Origin: Mycobacterium sp. MS1601
Lineage (GTDB): Bacteria; Actinomycetota; Actinomycetes; Mycobacteriales; Mycobacteriaceae
Assembly (NCBI RefSeq): GCF_001984215.1
Contig: NZ_CP019420.1
Location: forward strand, 2,108,001 to 2,172,000
Length of the DNA: 64,000 nt
Direction: 5' to 3'
A program made the translations under genes and the position numbers. The notes below the pieces were generated by a model that saw nothing but the letters and a program-made list of their open reading frames with translations, was not told where the DNA came from and searched no databases. Shown in pieces: positions 9,937 through 20,527 of the stretch (the stretch's first letter is position 1; every line of letters starts with the position of its first letter).

Positions 9937-9942
9937 GCTGGA

Positions 9943-10827
9943 GTGGACGATGGGCCGGCGAGGCTGGATCTCGACATGCGGCTGGTGCGGTACTTCACCG
10001 TCCTGGCGGAGCAACGCCGATTCACGAGCGCCGCCGAGCAGTTGCACATCACTCAGCCCTCGCTGAGCCGGCAGATCCGCAGCTTGGAGAGGCAGATCGG
10101 CGTCCGACTCTTCGACCGCACCCCCCGCGGAAGCCGGCTCACCGAAGCGGGCGAGGCGTTCCTACCCCATGCCATCGCACTTCTGCACTCCGCCAATCGG
10201 GCTGCAGCCGCCGCGCGCGCTGCGGAACCGAGCCGGATCACTATCGGATACACCGGCGACCTGCTCATCACCCCGGCCGTACAGGCGCTGCGGCAGTGGA
10301 CTCCGGACAGCGAGGTCCACACCTTGCACGTAGGTTGGGACCGGCCTCGCGAAGCACTGCTCGATCACAGCGTGGACGCTGTGGTCACGCGTACGCCAGT
10401 GAGCACCAGCGGGTTACACCAGACGATCTTGTTTGCCGAGCCGCGTGCCCTTGTGGTGTCCGTCGGCCATCGCCTGGCCGGCCGCGCGGCGGTCACCATC
10501 GACGACATCGCCGACGAACCAATGCCCCAGGTGTCAGACGCTGCATGGAACGCGTTCTGGCGCATCGATCCCCGCCCCGACGGACGAGCTGCCCCCACCG
10601 GGCCCTTGGCTCGTGCACCCGAGGACAAGATGGAATTCGTCGCCACCGGAGAGGCTGTGGCGATCGTGCCGGCCACCGTCCGCCTACGCCCCGATGTTGT
10701 GATGATTCCCCTGCTCGGCGTTGACCCCAGCCATGTCGTGCTGGTCACTCGTGAAGAAGACCGCAACGCCCTGCTGACAGCGTTTCGCCACTGCGTACAG
10801 TCGCACCTTGCAGATCACATGGGTTGA
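9943..10827 (+). CDS. LysR-family transcriptional regulator
   Basis: This 294-residue protein has an N-terminal winged helix-turn-helix (RYFTVLAEQRRFTSAAEQL then ITQPSLSRQIRSLE) and a periplasmic-binding-like effector domain. I chose GTG 9943 because a -10 box is placed for a leaderless transcript. ATG 9976 would start directly at the helix-turn-helix and is possible. It is transcribed away from the SDR gene, the usual arrangement for a LysR regulator and its target. The effector is unknown. Confidence 0.85.
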   Translation: MDDGPARLDLDMRLVRYFTVLAEQRRFTSAAEQLHITQPSLSRQIRSLERQIGVRLFDRTPRGSRLTEAGEAFLPHAIALLHSANRAAAAARAAEPSRITIGYTGDLLITPAVQALRQWTPDSEVHTLHVGWDRPREALLDHSVDAVVTRTPVSTSGLHQTILFAEPRALVVSVGHRLAGRAAVTIDDIADEPMPQVSDAAWNAFWRIDPRPDGRAAPTGPLARAPEDKMEFVATGEAVAIVPATVRLRPDVVMIPLLGVDPSHVVLVTREEDRNALLTAFRHCVQSHLADHMG

Positions 10828-10842
10828 GACGCTTCCGTCTCA
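10825..10842. terminator. Short hairpin between convergent LysR and rpmE2, built from both stop codons
   Basis: TGAGACG, loop CTTC, CGTCTCA forms a perfect 7-bp stem. The outer bases are the TGA stop of the LysR gene and, on the other strand, the TGA stop of rpmE2. No T-run follows. It could be a bidirectional terminator. Confidence 0.45.
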
Positions 10843-11091
10843 GGGCTTTCGGCGTTCCCCGAATCGCTTGCGGAACTTCTCCACCTGTCCCGCCTTGTCG
10901 AGGATGCGGGTTCCCCCGGTCCAGAACGGATGGGAGTCGGAGGTGACGTCGACGATCACCAACGGGTAGGTGTGCCCTTCCCATTCGATGGTGCGAGTGC
11001 TGGTGACCGTCGATCGGGTGAGGAATGTCTTGCCGGTGGTGGCATCCTGGAAGACCACCGGGTGGTAGTCGGGATGGATATCTGCTTTCAT
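10840..11091 (-). CDS. rpmE2: Ribosomal protein bL31, zinc-free (type B) paralogue
   Basis: This 83-residue L31 begins [14 protein letters not shown] and contains SDSHPFWTG, the L31 signature. It has no cysteine, so it is the zinc-independent form that replaces the CxxC-containing L31 when zinc is scarce. Its start overlaps the mrf stop (ATGA), so the two are one operon. It belongs to the zinc-starvation set completed by the divergent rpmB2-rpmG2-rpsN2-rpsR2 genes. Confidence 0.92.
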   Translation of the reverse strand: MKADIHPDYHPVVFQDATTGKTFLTRSTVTSTRTIEWEGHTYPLVIVDVTSDSHPFWTGGTRILDKAGQVEKFRKRFGERRKP

Positions 11092-12284
11092 CGGTCTCCT
11101 TCGGAGGTGCGTAGGCCTTCGGTAGCCAGATCGGATGTCGTTGCGTCGGAGCAGGGTTCGGCATGCCAGTCACCGAACGGATCCTCGTAGTCGGTCCAGC
11201 CGTTCGGCCGGTTCATCTCGTCATCGGTGAGCAGCGCATTGTGTAACGAAGCCAGTATTTCTGCGGGGTCGGCGCCACAGACCAGTACGGCCATCGACGT
11301 GTGCCGGTCGCCGAAGCGGTATTCCCACATCAGGTCGGCAAACGCACGGCGTTCCGGGTCCACGTAGGCCACCTCACTGGAAGTCATTGCCGCCAGCCAC
11401 TTCCCGGCGTTGCTCACCCGAAGCCCCCCACCTGCGGACTCGAGGTACATGGCATGCTCGGAGCGGTTGGCCAGCCACAGCCGCCCTCTTGCGCGAACCA
11501 CACCGTCGAGCAGCCGGTCCAGGGCGTCGTGTAGGCGACGGGGGTGGAACGGGCGTCGTGCGGTGAACTCGACCAGCTTCACCGGCCCCTCGGCCGCCAA
11601 GGGCGGCTGCCCCGCCAGCAGCGGCCCGTGCGGATGATCGCTGCGCCCGCAACGGCTGTCCGGTTCCAGGTTGGCCAGCGCCATCTCCACACGGTCGGCG
11701 CCGCTGGTGATCCGCGCCCTGGGCGACAGCCGCCGCAGCACCGCGAGCTCTACCGGCTGCGGACGCTCCACCACCAGCACGTCCGCGAACTCCGCCTGGC
11801 ACACCACCACCTGAGCCTCGGTGCGGCCGTCGGGCAGCTCCTCGTCACCGAGCGACTTGGCCAACCAGGTGTCGGCGTCGATGCAGACCACGACGGCATG
11901 GATTCGAACATCACGTGCGGCCGGCCCGTCGAGGTAGCCGGGTCCGACTCGCACCGGCACGCGGTTGATCGCGAAGCACACCGGCTCGGGTTCCATCTCC
12001 GGCGGCAGTTGCACAACGATGCGGGCCACGTCCTCGCGGCGATGCAGCCTGCGCAGCAGGATCAACAGATCGTTGCGGATGGTGCAGGAGACGCAGCCGT
12101 GTGCCAGTTCCAGCGCCGCTTCCGCAGTGGTCAGGATGCCATGCTGACTGGTGGTCAGGCTGCGCCGGACGACATGGCCGTCGAATCGGTGCGTCACCGC
12201 CAGTGTCCCCGACTGCTGCAGCAGTACCCCCGTCGTCGCATCGGCGTCACCCAGACCCGCGACCAGCACCACCGGCGTCCGCAT
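11088..12284 (-). CDS. mrf: CobW/G3E-family GTPase-like protein, Mrf (ribosome hibernation recruitment factor)
   Basis: This protein of about 398 residues belongs to the COG0523/CobW family. The motif [12 protein letters not shown] takes the place of the classic GCxCC metal-binding motif. The N-terminal nucleotide loop is unusual ([14 protein letters not shown] instead of a GxxGxGKT loop). In M. smegmatis a protein with this family membership and neighbourhood (Mrf) recruits the hibernation factor Mpy to zinc-free ribosomes. I chose the ATG at 12284, which has GGAGG six bases upstream. An in-frame ATG at 12296 would overlap the operator. It is translated together with rpmE2. C-terminal residues are rich in acidic/His/Cys positions that could bind zinc (inference). 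Confidence 0.85.
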   Translation of the reverse strand: MRTPVVLVAGLGDADATTGVLLQQSGTLAVTHRFDGHVVRRSLTTSQHGILTTAEAALELAHGCVSCTIRNDLLILLRRLHRREDVARIVVQLPPEMEPEPVCFAINRVPVRVGPGYLDGPAARDVRIHAVVVCIDADTWLAKSLGDEELPDGRTEAQVVVCQAEFADVLVVERPQPVELAVLRRLSPRARITSGADRVEMALANLEPDSRCGRSDHPHGPLLAGQPPLAAEGPVKLVEFTARRPFHPRRLHDALDRLLDGVVRARGRLWLANRSEHAMYLESAGGGLRVSNAGKWLAAMTSSEVAYVDPERRAFADLMWEYRFGDRHTSMAVLVCGADPAEILASLHNALLTDDEMNRPNGWTDYEDPFGDWHAEPCSDATTSDLATEGLRTSEGDR

Positions 12285-12295
12285 ACCCACCTCCA

Positions 12296-12313
12296 TTATC
12301 GGGAATCATTTTC
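12296..12313 (-). promoter_or_regulatory. Candidate Zur box for mrf-rpmE2
   Basis: The minus strand reads GAAAATGATTCCCGATAA, matching the box upstream of rpmB2 at 15 of 18 positions (GAAAAyGATTCyCrATAA). It lies 12 bases before the mrf start. The zinc regulator Zur is known to repress this gene set in mycobacteria. Confidence 0.65.
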
Positions 12314-12355
12314 ATCTGACCGGCGTTCACGTTACAGTGCACTGCGACGCTTGTC

Positions 12356-12373
12356 GAAAACGATTCTCAATAA
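12356..12373 (+). promoter_or_regulatory. Candidate Zur box for rpmB2 operon
   Basis: GAAAACGATTCTCAATAA lies 17 bases before the rpmB2 start and is nearly identical to the box serving mrf on the other strand. One AT-rich box per divergent promoter fits coordinated release from Zur repression under zinc limitation. Confidence 0.65.
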
Positions 12374-12389
12374 GTGAGGTGACGGACTG

Positions 12390-12626
12390 ATGTCCGCGAT
12401 CTGCCAGGTCACCGGACGCGCACCGGCGTTCGGGAACACCGTGTCGCATTCACACCGGCGCACACGTCGGCGCTGGACCCCGAACATCCAACTCAAGACG
12501 TATTACCTGCCGTCGGAAGATCGCCGAATCCGGCTGCGGGTCAGCACAAAAGGCATGAAAGTGATCGACCGCGACGGCATCGAATCCGTGGTGGCCCGGT
12601 TACGCAACGAAGGGCAGAAGATCTGA
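12390..12626 (+). CDS. rpmB2: Ribosomal protein bL28, zinc-free paralogue
   Basis: This 78-residue L28 ([16 protein letters not shown], then [11 protein letters not shown]) has only one cysteine and lacks the CxxC pairs of the zinc-binding form. It is the first gene of a four-gene ribosomal protein operon. The ATG follows GTGAGGTGA. Its stop overlaps the next start (TGATG), so translation is coupled to rpmG2. Confidence 0.93.
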   Translation: MSAICQVTGRAPAFGNTVSHSHRRTRRRWTPNIQLKTYYLPSEDRRIRLRVSTKGMKVIDRDGIESVVARLRNEGQKI

Positions 12627-12796
12627 TGGCATCCAAGAGCACCGACATCCGGCCGGTGGTGAAACTGCGCTCGACCGCCGGCACTGGCTACACCTACGTG
12701 ACACGCAAGAACCGCCGAAACGATCCCGACCGCCTGGTCATCCGCAAGTACGACCCGGTGGTGCGCCGCCACGTCGAATTCCGCGAGGAGCGCTGA
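12626..12796 (+). CDS. rpmG2: Ribosomal protein bL33, zinc-free paralogue
   Basis: This is a 56-residue L33 ([43 protein letters not shown]). No cysteine is present where the zinc form has two CxxC pairs. The start codon shares its A with the rpmB2 stop, and rpsN2 follows after three bases. Confidence 0.95.
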   Translation: MASKSTDIRPVVKLRSTAGTGYTYVTRKNRRNDPDRLVIRKYDPVVRRHVEFREER

Positions 12797-12799
12797 TCC

Positions 12800-13105
12800 G
12801 TGGCCAAGCTGTCCAAGATCGTCAAGAACGAGCAACGCCGGGTGATCGTGGCCCGCTACGCGGAGCGGCGCGCCGAGCTCAAGCGGATCATCAAGTCCCC
12901 GAACACCTCTGCCGAACAGCGGGCCCAAGCTCAGGCCGAGCTGGCTCGCCAGCCCAGAGATGCCAGTGCGGTCCGCGTGCGCAACCGCGACGTCGCCGAC
13001 GGCCGCCCACGCGGACATCTGCGCAAGTTCGGGTTGTCCCGCGTCCGGGTGCGCGAAATGGCCCACCGGGGCGAACTGCCCGGCGTCCGGAAGTCGAGCT
13101 GGTGA
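12800..13105 (+). CDS. rpsN2: Ribosomal protein uS14, zinc-free paralogue
   Basis: This 101-residue S14 is longer than the 61-residue zinc-binding form and has no cysteine. It ends [18 protein letters not shown] followed by [10 protein letters not shown], the conserved S14 C-terminus. The start is GTG 12800 ([14 protein letters not shown]). The stop overlaps the rpsR2 start (GTGATGG), completing a tightly coupled operon. Confidence 0.95.
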   Translation: MAKLSKIVKNEQRRVIVARYAERRAELKRIIKSPNTSAEQRAQAQAELARQPRDASAVRVRNRDVADGRPRGHLRKFGLSRVRVREMAHRGELPGVRKSSW

Positions 13106-13350
13106 TGGCTCGCAGACCCCGCCCCGCCCCGGATACCAAGCGGCCCAGGAAGAATCTACTGAAGAGCATGGGCCTGGAGTCCGTTGACTACAAGGACACC
13201 AACGCTCTGCGAGTGTTCATCTCCGAGAAGGGCAAGATCCGCTCACGTAACGTCACCGGACTGACAGTGCAGCAGCAGCGCCAAGTCGCTACCGCGATCA
13301 AGAACGCGCGCGAGATGGCGCTGCTGCCGTACGCCGGTCAGGACCGCTAA
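13102..13350 (+). CDS. rpsR2: Ribosomal protein bS18, zinc-free paralogue
   Basis: This 82-residue S18 without cysteines ([39 protein letters not shown]) is the last gene of the zinc-starvation ribosomal operon. Its TAA stop overlaps by three bases the stop of katA, which is transcribed towards it. Confidence 0.95.
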   Translation: MMARRPRPAPDTKRPRKNLLKSMGLESVDYKDTNALRVFISEKGKIRSRNVTGLTVQQQRQVATAIKNAREMALLPYAGQDR

Positions 13351-14795
13351 CTCGGATTACGCACGCCGTCCTCGATCTTCTTACCCAGATCGGGGTCGAC
13401 GTTGCGCCAGTACTCGAACACCCGTGACAGCACCGGCTCCTTGACACCCTTGGAGACGTGGCCGATGATGTTCTGCGCCAGTCGGTCTCGTTGATCGTCG
13501 TCGAGCACGTCGCGCACCAGTGTGCCGGCCTGACCCCAGTCGTCATCCTCGGCTCGCAGTGTGTATGCCGTCCGCACCATGTCACCGTCGGAGACCCAGT
13601 GCGCTTCGGCAGCACGCCGCGCATCGGCCACCGGTCCTCCCATCGAGTTCGGTGCATACACCGGATCTGTTGCGTTGCGAATCCGCATCGCTCCGTCCTT
13701 GCTGTAGCTGTGCACCTCGACGTGGGGTTCGTTGACGGGGATCTGCTTGTAGTTGACCCCGAGCCGGGCACGGTGCGCGTCGGCGTAGGAGAACCCGCGC
13801 GCCAGCAGCATCTTGTCCGGGCTCAAGCCGGTGCCGGGAACGATGTTGTTGGGCTCGAAGGCCGCCTGCTCGATCTGCGCGTGGTAGTCCTCGACATTGC
13901 GATCCAGCACCAGCTTGCCGACGTCGATCAATGGGTAGTCTCCGTGCGGCCACACCTTGGTGAGGTCAAAGGGGTTGAAGCGGTATGTCTTTGCCTCCTC
14001 GAACGGCATGATCTGCACCTTCAGCGACCAACTCGGGAAGTTGCCACCCTGGATCGAGTCGTAGAGATCACGCTGGTGGTAGTCGCCGTCCTCACCGGCC
14101 ATCTGGTCGCCCTCGTCCTGGGTCATGAACTCGACGCCCTGGTCGGTCTTGAAGTGGTACTTGACCCAGAAGAGTTCGCCATCGGCATTGACCCAGCTGT
14201 AGGTGTGGCTGGAGTAGCCGTTCATGTGGCGCCACGACTTCGGGATGCCACGGTCTCCCATCAGCCACGTCACCTGGTGCGCCGATTCCGGCACCAGCGT
14301 CCAGAAGTCCCACTGCATGTGGTGGTCACGGAGATTGGTGGCTTGCATGCGCTTCTGGCTGCGGATGAAATTCTGGAACTTCATCGGATCCCGCAGGAAA
14401 AAGACCGGGGTGTTGTTTCCCACCATGTCGAAGTTGCCCTCGGAGGTGTAGAACTTCAGCGCAAAGCCGCGGGGATCACGCCAGGTGTCTGGGCTGCCAC
14501 GCTCGCCGGCCACCGTCGAAAACCTGATCAGGGTGTCGGTCTTGGCGCCCGGCTGCAAAAATGCCGCCCTGGTGTACTTGCTGACATCGCCTGAGACCTC
14601 GAAATGCCCGAACGCACCCCCGCCCTTGGCGTGCGGCTGGCGCTCCGGGATGCGTTCGCGGTTGAAATTGGCCATCTGCTCGATCAGGTAGTGATCCTGC
14701 AGCAGCAATGGGCCGTCTGGTCCCACCGACAGTGAGTGCTCCACACTCGGTACCGGAGCACCCCCGTCGGTGGTCGCGATCTTCTGCTCGGACAA
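13347..14795 (-). CDS. katA: Monofunctional heme catalase
   Basis: This 482-residue catalase disproportionates hydrogen peroxide. The distal His is in [13 protein letters not shown] (H55), the distal Asn in [12 protein letters not shown], and the proximal heme Tyr in [14 protein letters not shown]. Length fits a small-subunit (clade 3) catalase. A GGGTAA -10 element with GTGT 15 bases further upstream suggests control by the stress sigma factor SigF. It is convergent with rpsR2. No furA-type regulator is adjacent. Confidence 0.95.
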   Translation of the reverse strand: MSEQKIATTDGGAPVPSVEHSLSVGPDGPLLLQDHYLIEQMANFNRERIPERQPHAKGGGAFGHFEVSGDVSKYTRAAFLQPGAKTDTLIRFSTVAGERGSPDTWRDPRGFALKFYTSEGNFDMVGNNTPVFFLRDPMKFQNFIRSQKRMQATNLRDHHMQWDFWTLVPESAHQVTWLMGDRGIPKSWRHMNGYSSHTYSWVNADGELFWVKYHFKTDQGVEFMTQDEGDQMAGEDGDYHQRDLYDSIQGGNFPSWSLKVQIMPFEEAKTYRFNPFDLTKVWPHGDYPLIDVGKLVLDRNVEDYHAQIEQAAFEPNNIVPGTGLSPDKMLLARGFSYADAHRARLGVNYKQIPVNEPHVEVHSYSKDGAMRIRNATDPVYAPNSMGGPVADARRAAEAHWVSDGDMVRTAYTLRAEDDDWGQAGTLVRDVLDDDQRDRLAQNIIGHVSKGVKEPVLSRVFEYWRNVDPDLGKKIEDGVRNPS

Positions 14796-14841
14796 GGCTT
14801 CGTCTCCCTAGCTCGTGGTGGGCTGTCCACGCCCGGAGGGG

Positions 14842-14866
14842 TTACCCCAAAACAGCCCGTTCACAC
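14842..14866 (-). promoter_or_regulatory. Candidate SigF-type promoter of katA
   Basis: The minus strand reads GTGT, 15 bases, GGGTAA. The mycobacterial SigF consensus is GTTT-N15-17-GGGTAT/A, so the -10 is perfect and the -35 matches three of four. It ends 47 bases before the katA start. Confidence 0.55.
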
Positions 14867-14870
14867 GAAG

Positions 14871-15242
14871 TCAGGGACGCTGCGGCGGACTCGGCGGCGG
14901 CGACACCGGCCCGGGTCCGATATTGCCTGGTCCGGGACCTTCCATCCCCTGACCCGGACGCATCATCGGCGGTCCGGGCGGGCCGTCGCGGAACAGCATC
15001 TCATGGTGTGGGCGAGGCCCTTCGAAGTTCGGGATTCGCGGGCCGGACTGCTTGCCGAGGATGAATCCGGAGAAGAAGACCACAGCCACGATGAACACCA
15101 CGCCGGCCACGATGCCCACCCAGGCAGCGGCCTGGACCACCCGATTCGACTTTGGCTCCTGGGCGACCACCACTGTCTCGGTCGCAGGTGAGGTGGCTAC
15201 CGGGGCGACGGGCTGGGTTGCCGGTTCTGATGTTTCACTCAT
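14871..15242 (-). CDS. Small membrane protein with Pro/Gly-rich C-terminus (Rv3706c-like)
   Basis: A protein of 123 residues with an Ala/Thr/Pro-rich start, one strong transmembrane helix (about residues 38-62, VVQAAAWVGIVAGVVFIVAV) and an outside or inside tail very rich in Pro, Gly and Met (PGPPMMRPGQGMEGPGPG). Function is unknown. It occupies the place of the proline-rich Rv3706c of M. tuberculosis. It ends just upstream of the katA promoter and could be co-oriented with katA, but the candidate SigF promoter lies between them. Confidence 0.65.
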   Translation of the reverse strand: MSETSEPATQPVAPVATSPATETVVVAQEPKSNRVVQAAAWVGIVAGVVFIVAVVFFSGFILGKQSGPRIPNFEGPRPHHEMLFRDGPPGPPMMRPGQGMEGPGPGNIGPGPVSPPPSPPQRP

Positions 15243-15335
15243 GCCTTCGATGATGCTCGTGTCGACCCCAGCGTGGGCTAGGTCCCGGCTATGCGGTGGC
15301 TGTGAGCAGCTCGATCCATCTCACAGTAGAAACGT

Positions 15336-15362
15336 GTTTCAACTCCGGGCTTGGGGAGGTAT
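15336..15362 (+). promoter_or_regulatory. Possible SigF-type promoter of csbD
   Basis: GTTT (15336-15339), 17 bases, then AGGTAT (15357-15362), five of six to GGGTAT. It ends 57 bases before the csbD start. CsbD proteins are general stress proteins in other bacteria, which fits. Confidence 0.4.
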
Positions 15363-15419
15363 CCCTGAGCCAGGTTCAGCACGAGCCGGTTTCCACCATC
15401 AGCGATGAAGGAGAATTCC

Positions 15420-15581
15420 ATGAGCGCCGAAAACAAGATCGACGACCTCGGCGGCAAGGTCAAGGAAGGCCTCGGCAAAGCGACTGGCGACAAGAGCACC
15501 GAGAACGAAGGCAAGCTCGACCAGGCCAAGGCCGGCGTCAAGGACGCCGCCGACAAGGTGAAAGACGTCTTCACGAAGTAA
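15420..15581 (+). CDS. csbD: CsbD-like general stress protein
   Basis: A 53-residue, highly charged protein (MSAENKIDDLGGKVKEGLGK, then ATGDKSTENEGKLDQ). It has the CsbD pattern of an N-terminal KxxxxxGKxKEGxGK motif and an amphipathic lysine-rich helix. The ATG follows GAAGGAGAATTCC, a strong ribosome binding site. Biochemical function is unknown. CsbD genes are commonly under stress sigma factors. Confidence 0.88.
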   Translation: MSAENKIDDLGGKVKEGLGKATGDKSTENEGKLDQAKAGVKDAADKVKDVFTK

Positions 15582-15662
15582 TCGGTTTGTCCGGAGACGG
15601 GACGGCTATCCGCACGGTGGGCCCCGCTGCTCTATCGACGCACAATCCAGAGCATGGCCCAG

Positions 15663-15717
15663 CGAAGCCCCGCAACGCGAGTGTTGAGAGACCAGCACTC
15701 AGCGATGCGGGGCTTCG
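15663..15717. terminator. Strong hairpin between convergent csbD and Rv3707c-like gene
   Basis: CGAAGCCCCGCA (15663-15674) pairs perfectly with TGCGGGGCTTCG (15706-15717). Inside the loop GAGTG and CACTC can extend the fold. TCTTGTG follows on the plus strand. It is well placed as a bidirectional terminator for the two converging genes. Confidence 0.65.
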
Positions 15718-15732
15718 TCTTGTGCCTCGCCG

Positions 15733-16827
15733 TCAGCGAAGGGGATTGACCGCGAACTGGATCACCCGATACGGGGCTCGCTCGCGCGACTCGGTGTTCC
15801 ACTGGCTGACGAACACCCGCACCTCCTCCAGGGTCGAACCCGGGGCGATATAGCCGCCGTACGGCTGAGCCAGTTGGTTGACTTCCGGCGGCGGCAGGCT
15901 CTCGGCAGGTTCCGGCCAAGCGTAGGCGCGCACCACGGTGGTGACCGGCGCCTGGCCCAGACCGGTGGGATCGTCGGCCACTCGGATCTCCATGTTGCCG
16001 GTGCTGGCGTTGAAGTACGACAGCACCGTCTTGCCGTCGAGTTGGCGCACACTCATCTCACCGATGCGGTCACCCCACAACGGTGCAGGCGGCGTCCCCC
16101 AACCCGCGGGCGACCAGCCCTGCCACCGTGCCCGGTCGGTGAACTCCGCCGGCGGCACCCGATACAACGTCACCGGCGCACTGCGGTCGAAGTTGTTGGT
16201 CACGATGTACACCCAACCGGTCTCCGAATCCGGCCTCGGGATGGGGTCGTAATAGCCACTGATCTGGGACTGCCGCCCCTGCGCGTAGCCCGCGTCGCGT
16301 TCCGACCCGGGCACCGTGACCCAATGATCCTGCGCAGCTTCGGCTTTCACCAATCGCGAGGACTGCGGTCGCAGGCTGGCGGTGGTGGTCACCATCAGCC
16401 AGTTCTCCCGATTGATCGACACGACGCCGGCGGGCAGCTGCGACGAACCTGGTGGGGTCGAGTCAGCGAGCAGCGGGGTGTGCACACCACTGACCCCGGT
16501 GTAGCGCACACCTCCCGGCTCGTCGAGCGACGCGCCGTCAACGTGCAGCGCCACCGGTGAGTACCAGCCGCCGAAGCCAACCCCCTGACCGGCGAAGCTG
16601 TCACCACACACCTGCAGCAGCTCAGTGGTGAACTCCATGAATTCACACAGATCAGTGGCCCCGATGCCGTAATCAGCTGTCGGCGTGCCCGTTCCGGCAA
16701 TCGGGCCGATGCGGACCACCTGTCCGGGCTGCAGCGCGGGCAAGCCGACCTCCGGCGCGGCGTGCGCAACCGGACCCACCAGCAGCGGCAGCACAGCCAT
16801 CGTCACAACCACAGCCTTCGAGCTCAC
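15733..16827 (-). CDS. Secreted DUF4185-like protein (Rv3707c-like)
   Basis: This 364-residue protein has a signal peptide (VSSKAVVVTMAVLPLLVGPVAHA-type, cleavage near residue 24, before APEVG). The body resembles the DUF4185 family (five-bladed sugar-hydrolase-like fold): repeated segments such as DSFAGQGVGFGGWYSP, GYYDPIPRPDSETGWVY and LSYFNASTGNMEIRVADD. No catalytic residue can be assigned. I chose GTG 16827 because a TACAGT -10 box lies six bases upstream and the signal peptide starts there; longer upstream reading is unlikely. It is encoded downstream of, and in the same direction as, asd, but a strong terminator intervenes. Confidence 0.75.
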   Translation of the reverse strand: MSSKAVVVTMAVLPLLVGPVAHAAPEVGLPALQPGQVVRIGPIAGTGTPTADYGIGATDLCEFMEFTTELLQVCGDSFAGQGVGFGGWYSPVALHVDGASLDEPGGVRYTGVSGVHTPLLADSTPPGSSQLPAGVVSINRENWLMVTTTASLRPQSSRLVKAEAAQDHWVTVPGSERDAGYAQGRQSQISGYYDPIPRPDSETGWVYIVTNNFDRSAPVTLYRVPPAEFTDRARWQGWSPAGWGTPPAPLWGDRIGEMSVRQLDGKTVLSYFNASTGNMEIRVADDPTGLGQAPVTTVVRAYAWPEPAESLPPPEVNQLAQPYGGYIAPGSTLEEVRVFVSQWNTESRERAPYRVIQFAVNPLR

Positions 16828-16833
16828 GCAGCT

Positions 16834-16839
16834 ACTGTA
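16834..16839 (-). promoter_or_regulatory. -10 box (TACAGT), leaderless Rv3707c-like gene
   Basis: TACAGT on the minus strand ends six bases before GTG 16827, the leaderless spacing. Confidence 0.55.
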
Positions 16840-16993
16840 ATGTCGGACCGGCGACCGATGCAGGGGCCACATGGCCATTGGCTGGCGCCCCAGACTCTCC
16901 CAGCCCTGTTCACTGCGTTCAGTCTGTGCAATGCGGATGTGCTCTGGACCCGGGTGCAGATACTGACCGTTGGTGGTGCCGGCAGCAAACACA

Positions 16994-17028
16994 ACGACCG
17001 TGACCTGGACAAGTCAGGTCACGGTCGT
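16994..17028. terminator. Perfect 14-bp hairpin downstream of asd
   Basis: ACGACCGTGACCTG (16994-17007), loop GACAAGT, CAGGTCACGGTCGT (17015-17028) pair without mismatch. On the minus strand it lies 36 bases after the asd stop and is followed by TGTGTTTGC. It probably ends the ask-asd transcript. The rest of 16840-17063 shows nothing else that I can support. Confidence 0.7.
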
Positions 17029-17063
17029 GGGCAATGCGCCGCCGTAGCGGCGGTCGAGAGGTT

Positions 17064-19366
<2,303 letters not shown>

Positions 19367-19422
19367 TGTCTGCCCTTCCACACCGGAGTCTTGATCCCAA
19401 CAAGGATAAGGGAGGAGAGCAC

Positions 19423-20037
19423 GTGGTTTTTCCCGCCGGTAACCTCGCCATGATGCCTGAGCAGCCCACCGACCGGTCAGCCCTCACCGGCGTCCCGATT
19501 CACCCCGACATCGCCGCGCGCTGGAGTCCCCGGGCCTTCGACCCCGAGGCCGTAATCGACGACACTGATCTGCTGGCGCTGCTCGAGGCCGCGCGATGGG
19601 CTGCGACCTGGGGTGCACGGCAACCGGTCCGCTTCGTGGTGGGCCGACGCGGCGAGAGGCCGTTCGACGATCTGGCGGCGCAGTTGCGGCGCGGCAACGC
19701 CTACGCCAAGGCCGCCAGCGCCCTGATCCTGGTGTGCGCCGACGACGGCGAGGACGCCAACACCGCCCAGTACGCCCGGGTGGACGCGGGTGCGGCGATG
19801 GCGAACCTGGCCATCGAGGCGGTATCACGCGGTCTGCAGGTGCACCCGATGGCCGGCTTCGACGTCGACGGCGCTCGGCAGACCTTCGACCTTGCCGACG
19901 GGCTGGCCCCGCTGGCCATCGTCGCCGTCGGCCGCCTGGGCGATTACTCGCAGGTGCCCGAAGAGATCGTCGAGCGAGACAGTCGTCCACGTAGCCGTCG
20001 CCCCCTGTCGGAGGTCGTTCTCAACTGGCCGCTCTGA
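19423..20037 (+). CDS. Nitroreductase-family protein
   Basis: This 204-residue protein has the nitroreductase fold: [18 protein letters not shown] at the N-terminus (FMN-binding R-S-P-R-x-F pattern), [20 protein letters not shown], and [20 protein letters not shown] in the middle. It probably uses FMN and NAD(P)H; the substrate is unknown. GTG 19423 with GGAGGA six bases upstream is the best start; ATG 19450 and 19453 are alternatives. It is divergent from ask with a 56-bp gap. Confidence 0.85.
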   Translation: MVFPAGNLAMMPEQPTDRSALTGVPIHPDIAARWSPRAFDPEAVIDDTDLLALLEAARWAATWGARQPVRFVVGRRGERPFDDLAAQLRRGNAYAKAASALILVCADDGEDANTAQYARVDAGAAMANLAIEAVSRGLQVHPMAGFDVDGARQTFDLADGLAPLAIVAVGRLGDYSQVPEEIVERDSRPRSRRPLSEVVLNWPL

Positions 20038-20040
20038 CCG

Positions 20041-20493
20041 TCAGTTGACACATGCGGCGGTCAGTTCCGCCGTTTCCTGACTGATCCGGGCATTGAGGAA
20101 GTTCATGTCGTTGACCACGTCCGGAGTGGGCGCACCCGGGCTGTGCGTTTCGGCCGCGGCCCGCATCAGCGGCAGCTTGGAGACGAACTGGGAGGCCAGG
20201 TCCGCCAACCGGATCGCAGTGCCGCTCAGATTGGGGTCGTTGATCTGCTGGGCGCGCTGCGCCAGTCCATCCGCCCACTGCTGATAAGCCGCGTCCTCGG
20301 CGACCGTCGGGAGACCGTCTGAGGCATGCGAGGCGATCTGCTCACTCTGGGCCTTGTTGAACTCCAGCAGGTCCACCACCGGGCGGCACTCCTCGGATGT
20401 CCCGCGGTAGAAGAGCTCCGACACCACGATCGCCACCACTACGACGGCGACGGCAGCGATCGCCACCCACCAGCGTCGGTCCAGGCTTCTCAC
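20041..20493 (-). CDS. Membrane-anchored hypothetical protein
   Basis: This 150-residue protein has one N-terminal transmembrane helix (about residues 8-27, WWVAIAAVAVVVVAIVVSEL) and an outside, mainly helical domain (NKAQSEQIASHASDGLP, LPLMRAAAETHSPG). Two cysteines (EECRP and the last TAACVN) may form a disulfide. No family was recognised. It starts at GTG 20493, with a TACAGT box seven bases upstream for a leaderless transcript. The lipoprotein gene upstream runs in the same direction. Confidence 0.65.
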   Translation of the reverse strand: MRSLDRRWWVAIAAVAVVVVAIVVSELFYRGTSEECRPVVDLLEFNKAQSEQIASHASDGLPTVAEDAAYQQWADGLAQRAQQINDPNLSGTAIRLADLASQFVSKLPLMRAAAETHSPGAPTPDVVNDMNFLNARISQETAELTAACVN

Positions 20494-20500
20494 CGGCGCC

Positions 20501-20506
20501 ACTGTA
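20501..20506 (-). promoter_or_regulatory. -10 box (TACAGT), leaderless membrane protein gene
   Basis: TACAGT on the minus strand ends seven bases before GTG 20493. Confidence 0.5.
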
Positions 20507-20527
20507 GCGGTGGCCCGGCGCCACGCG

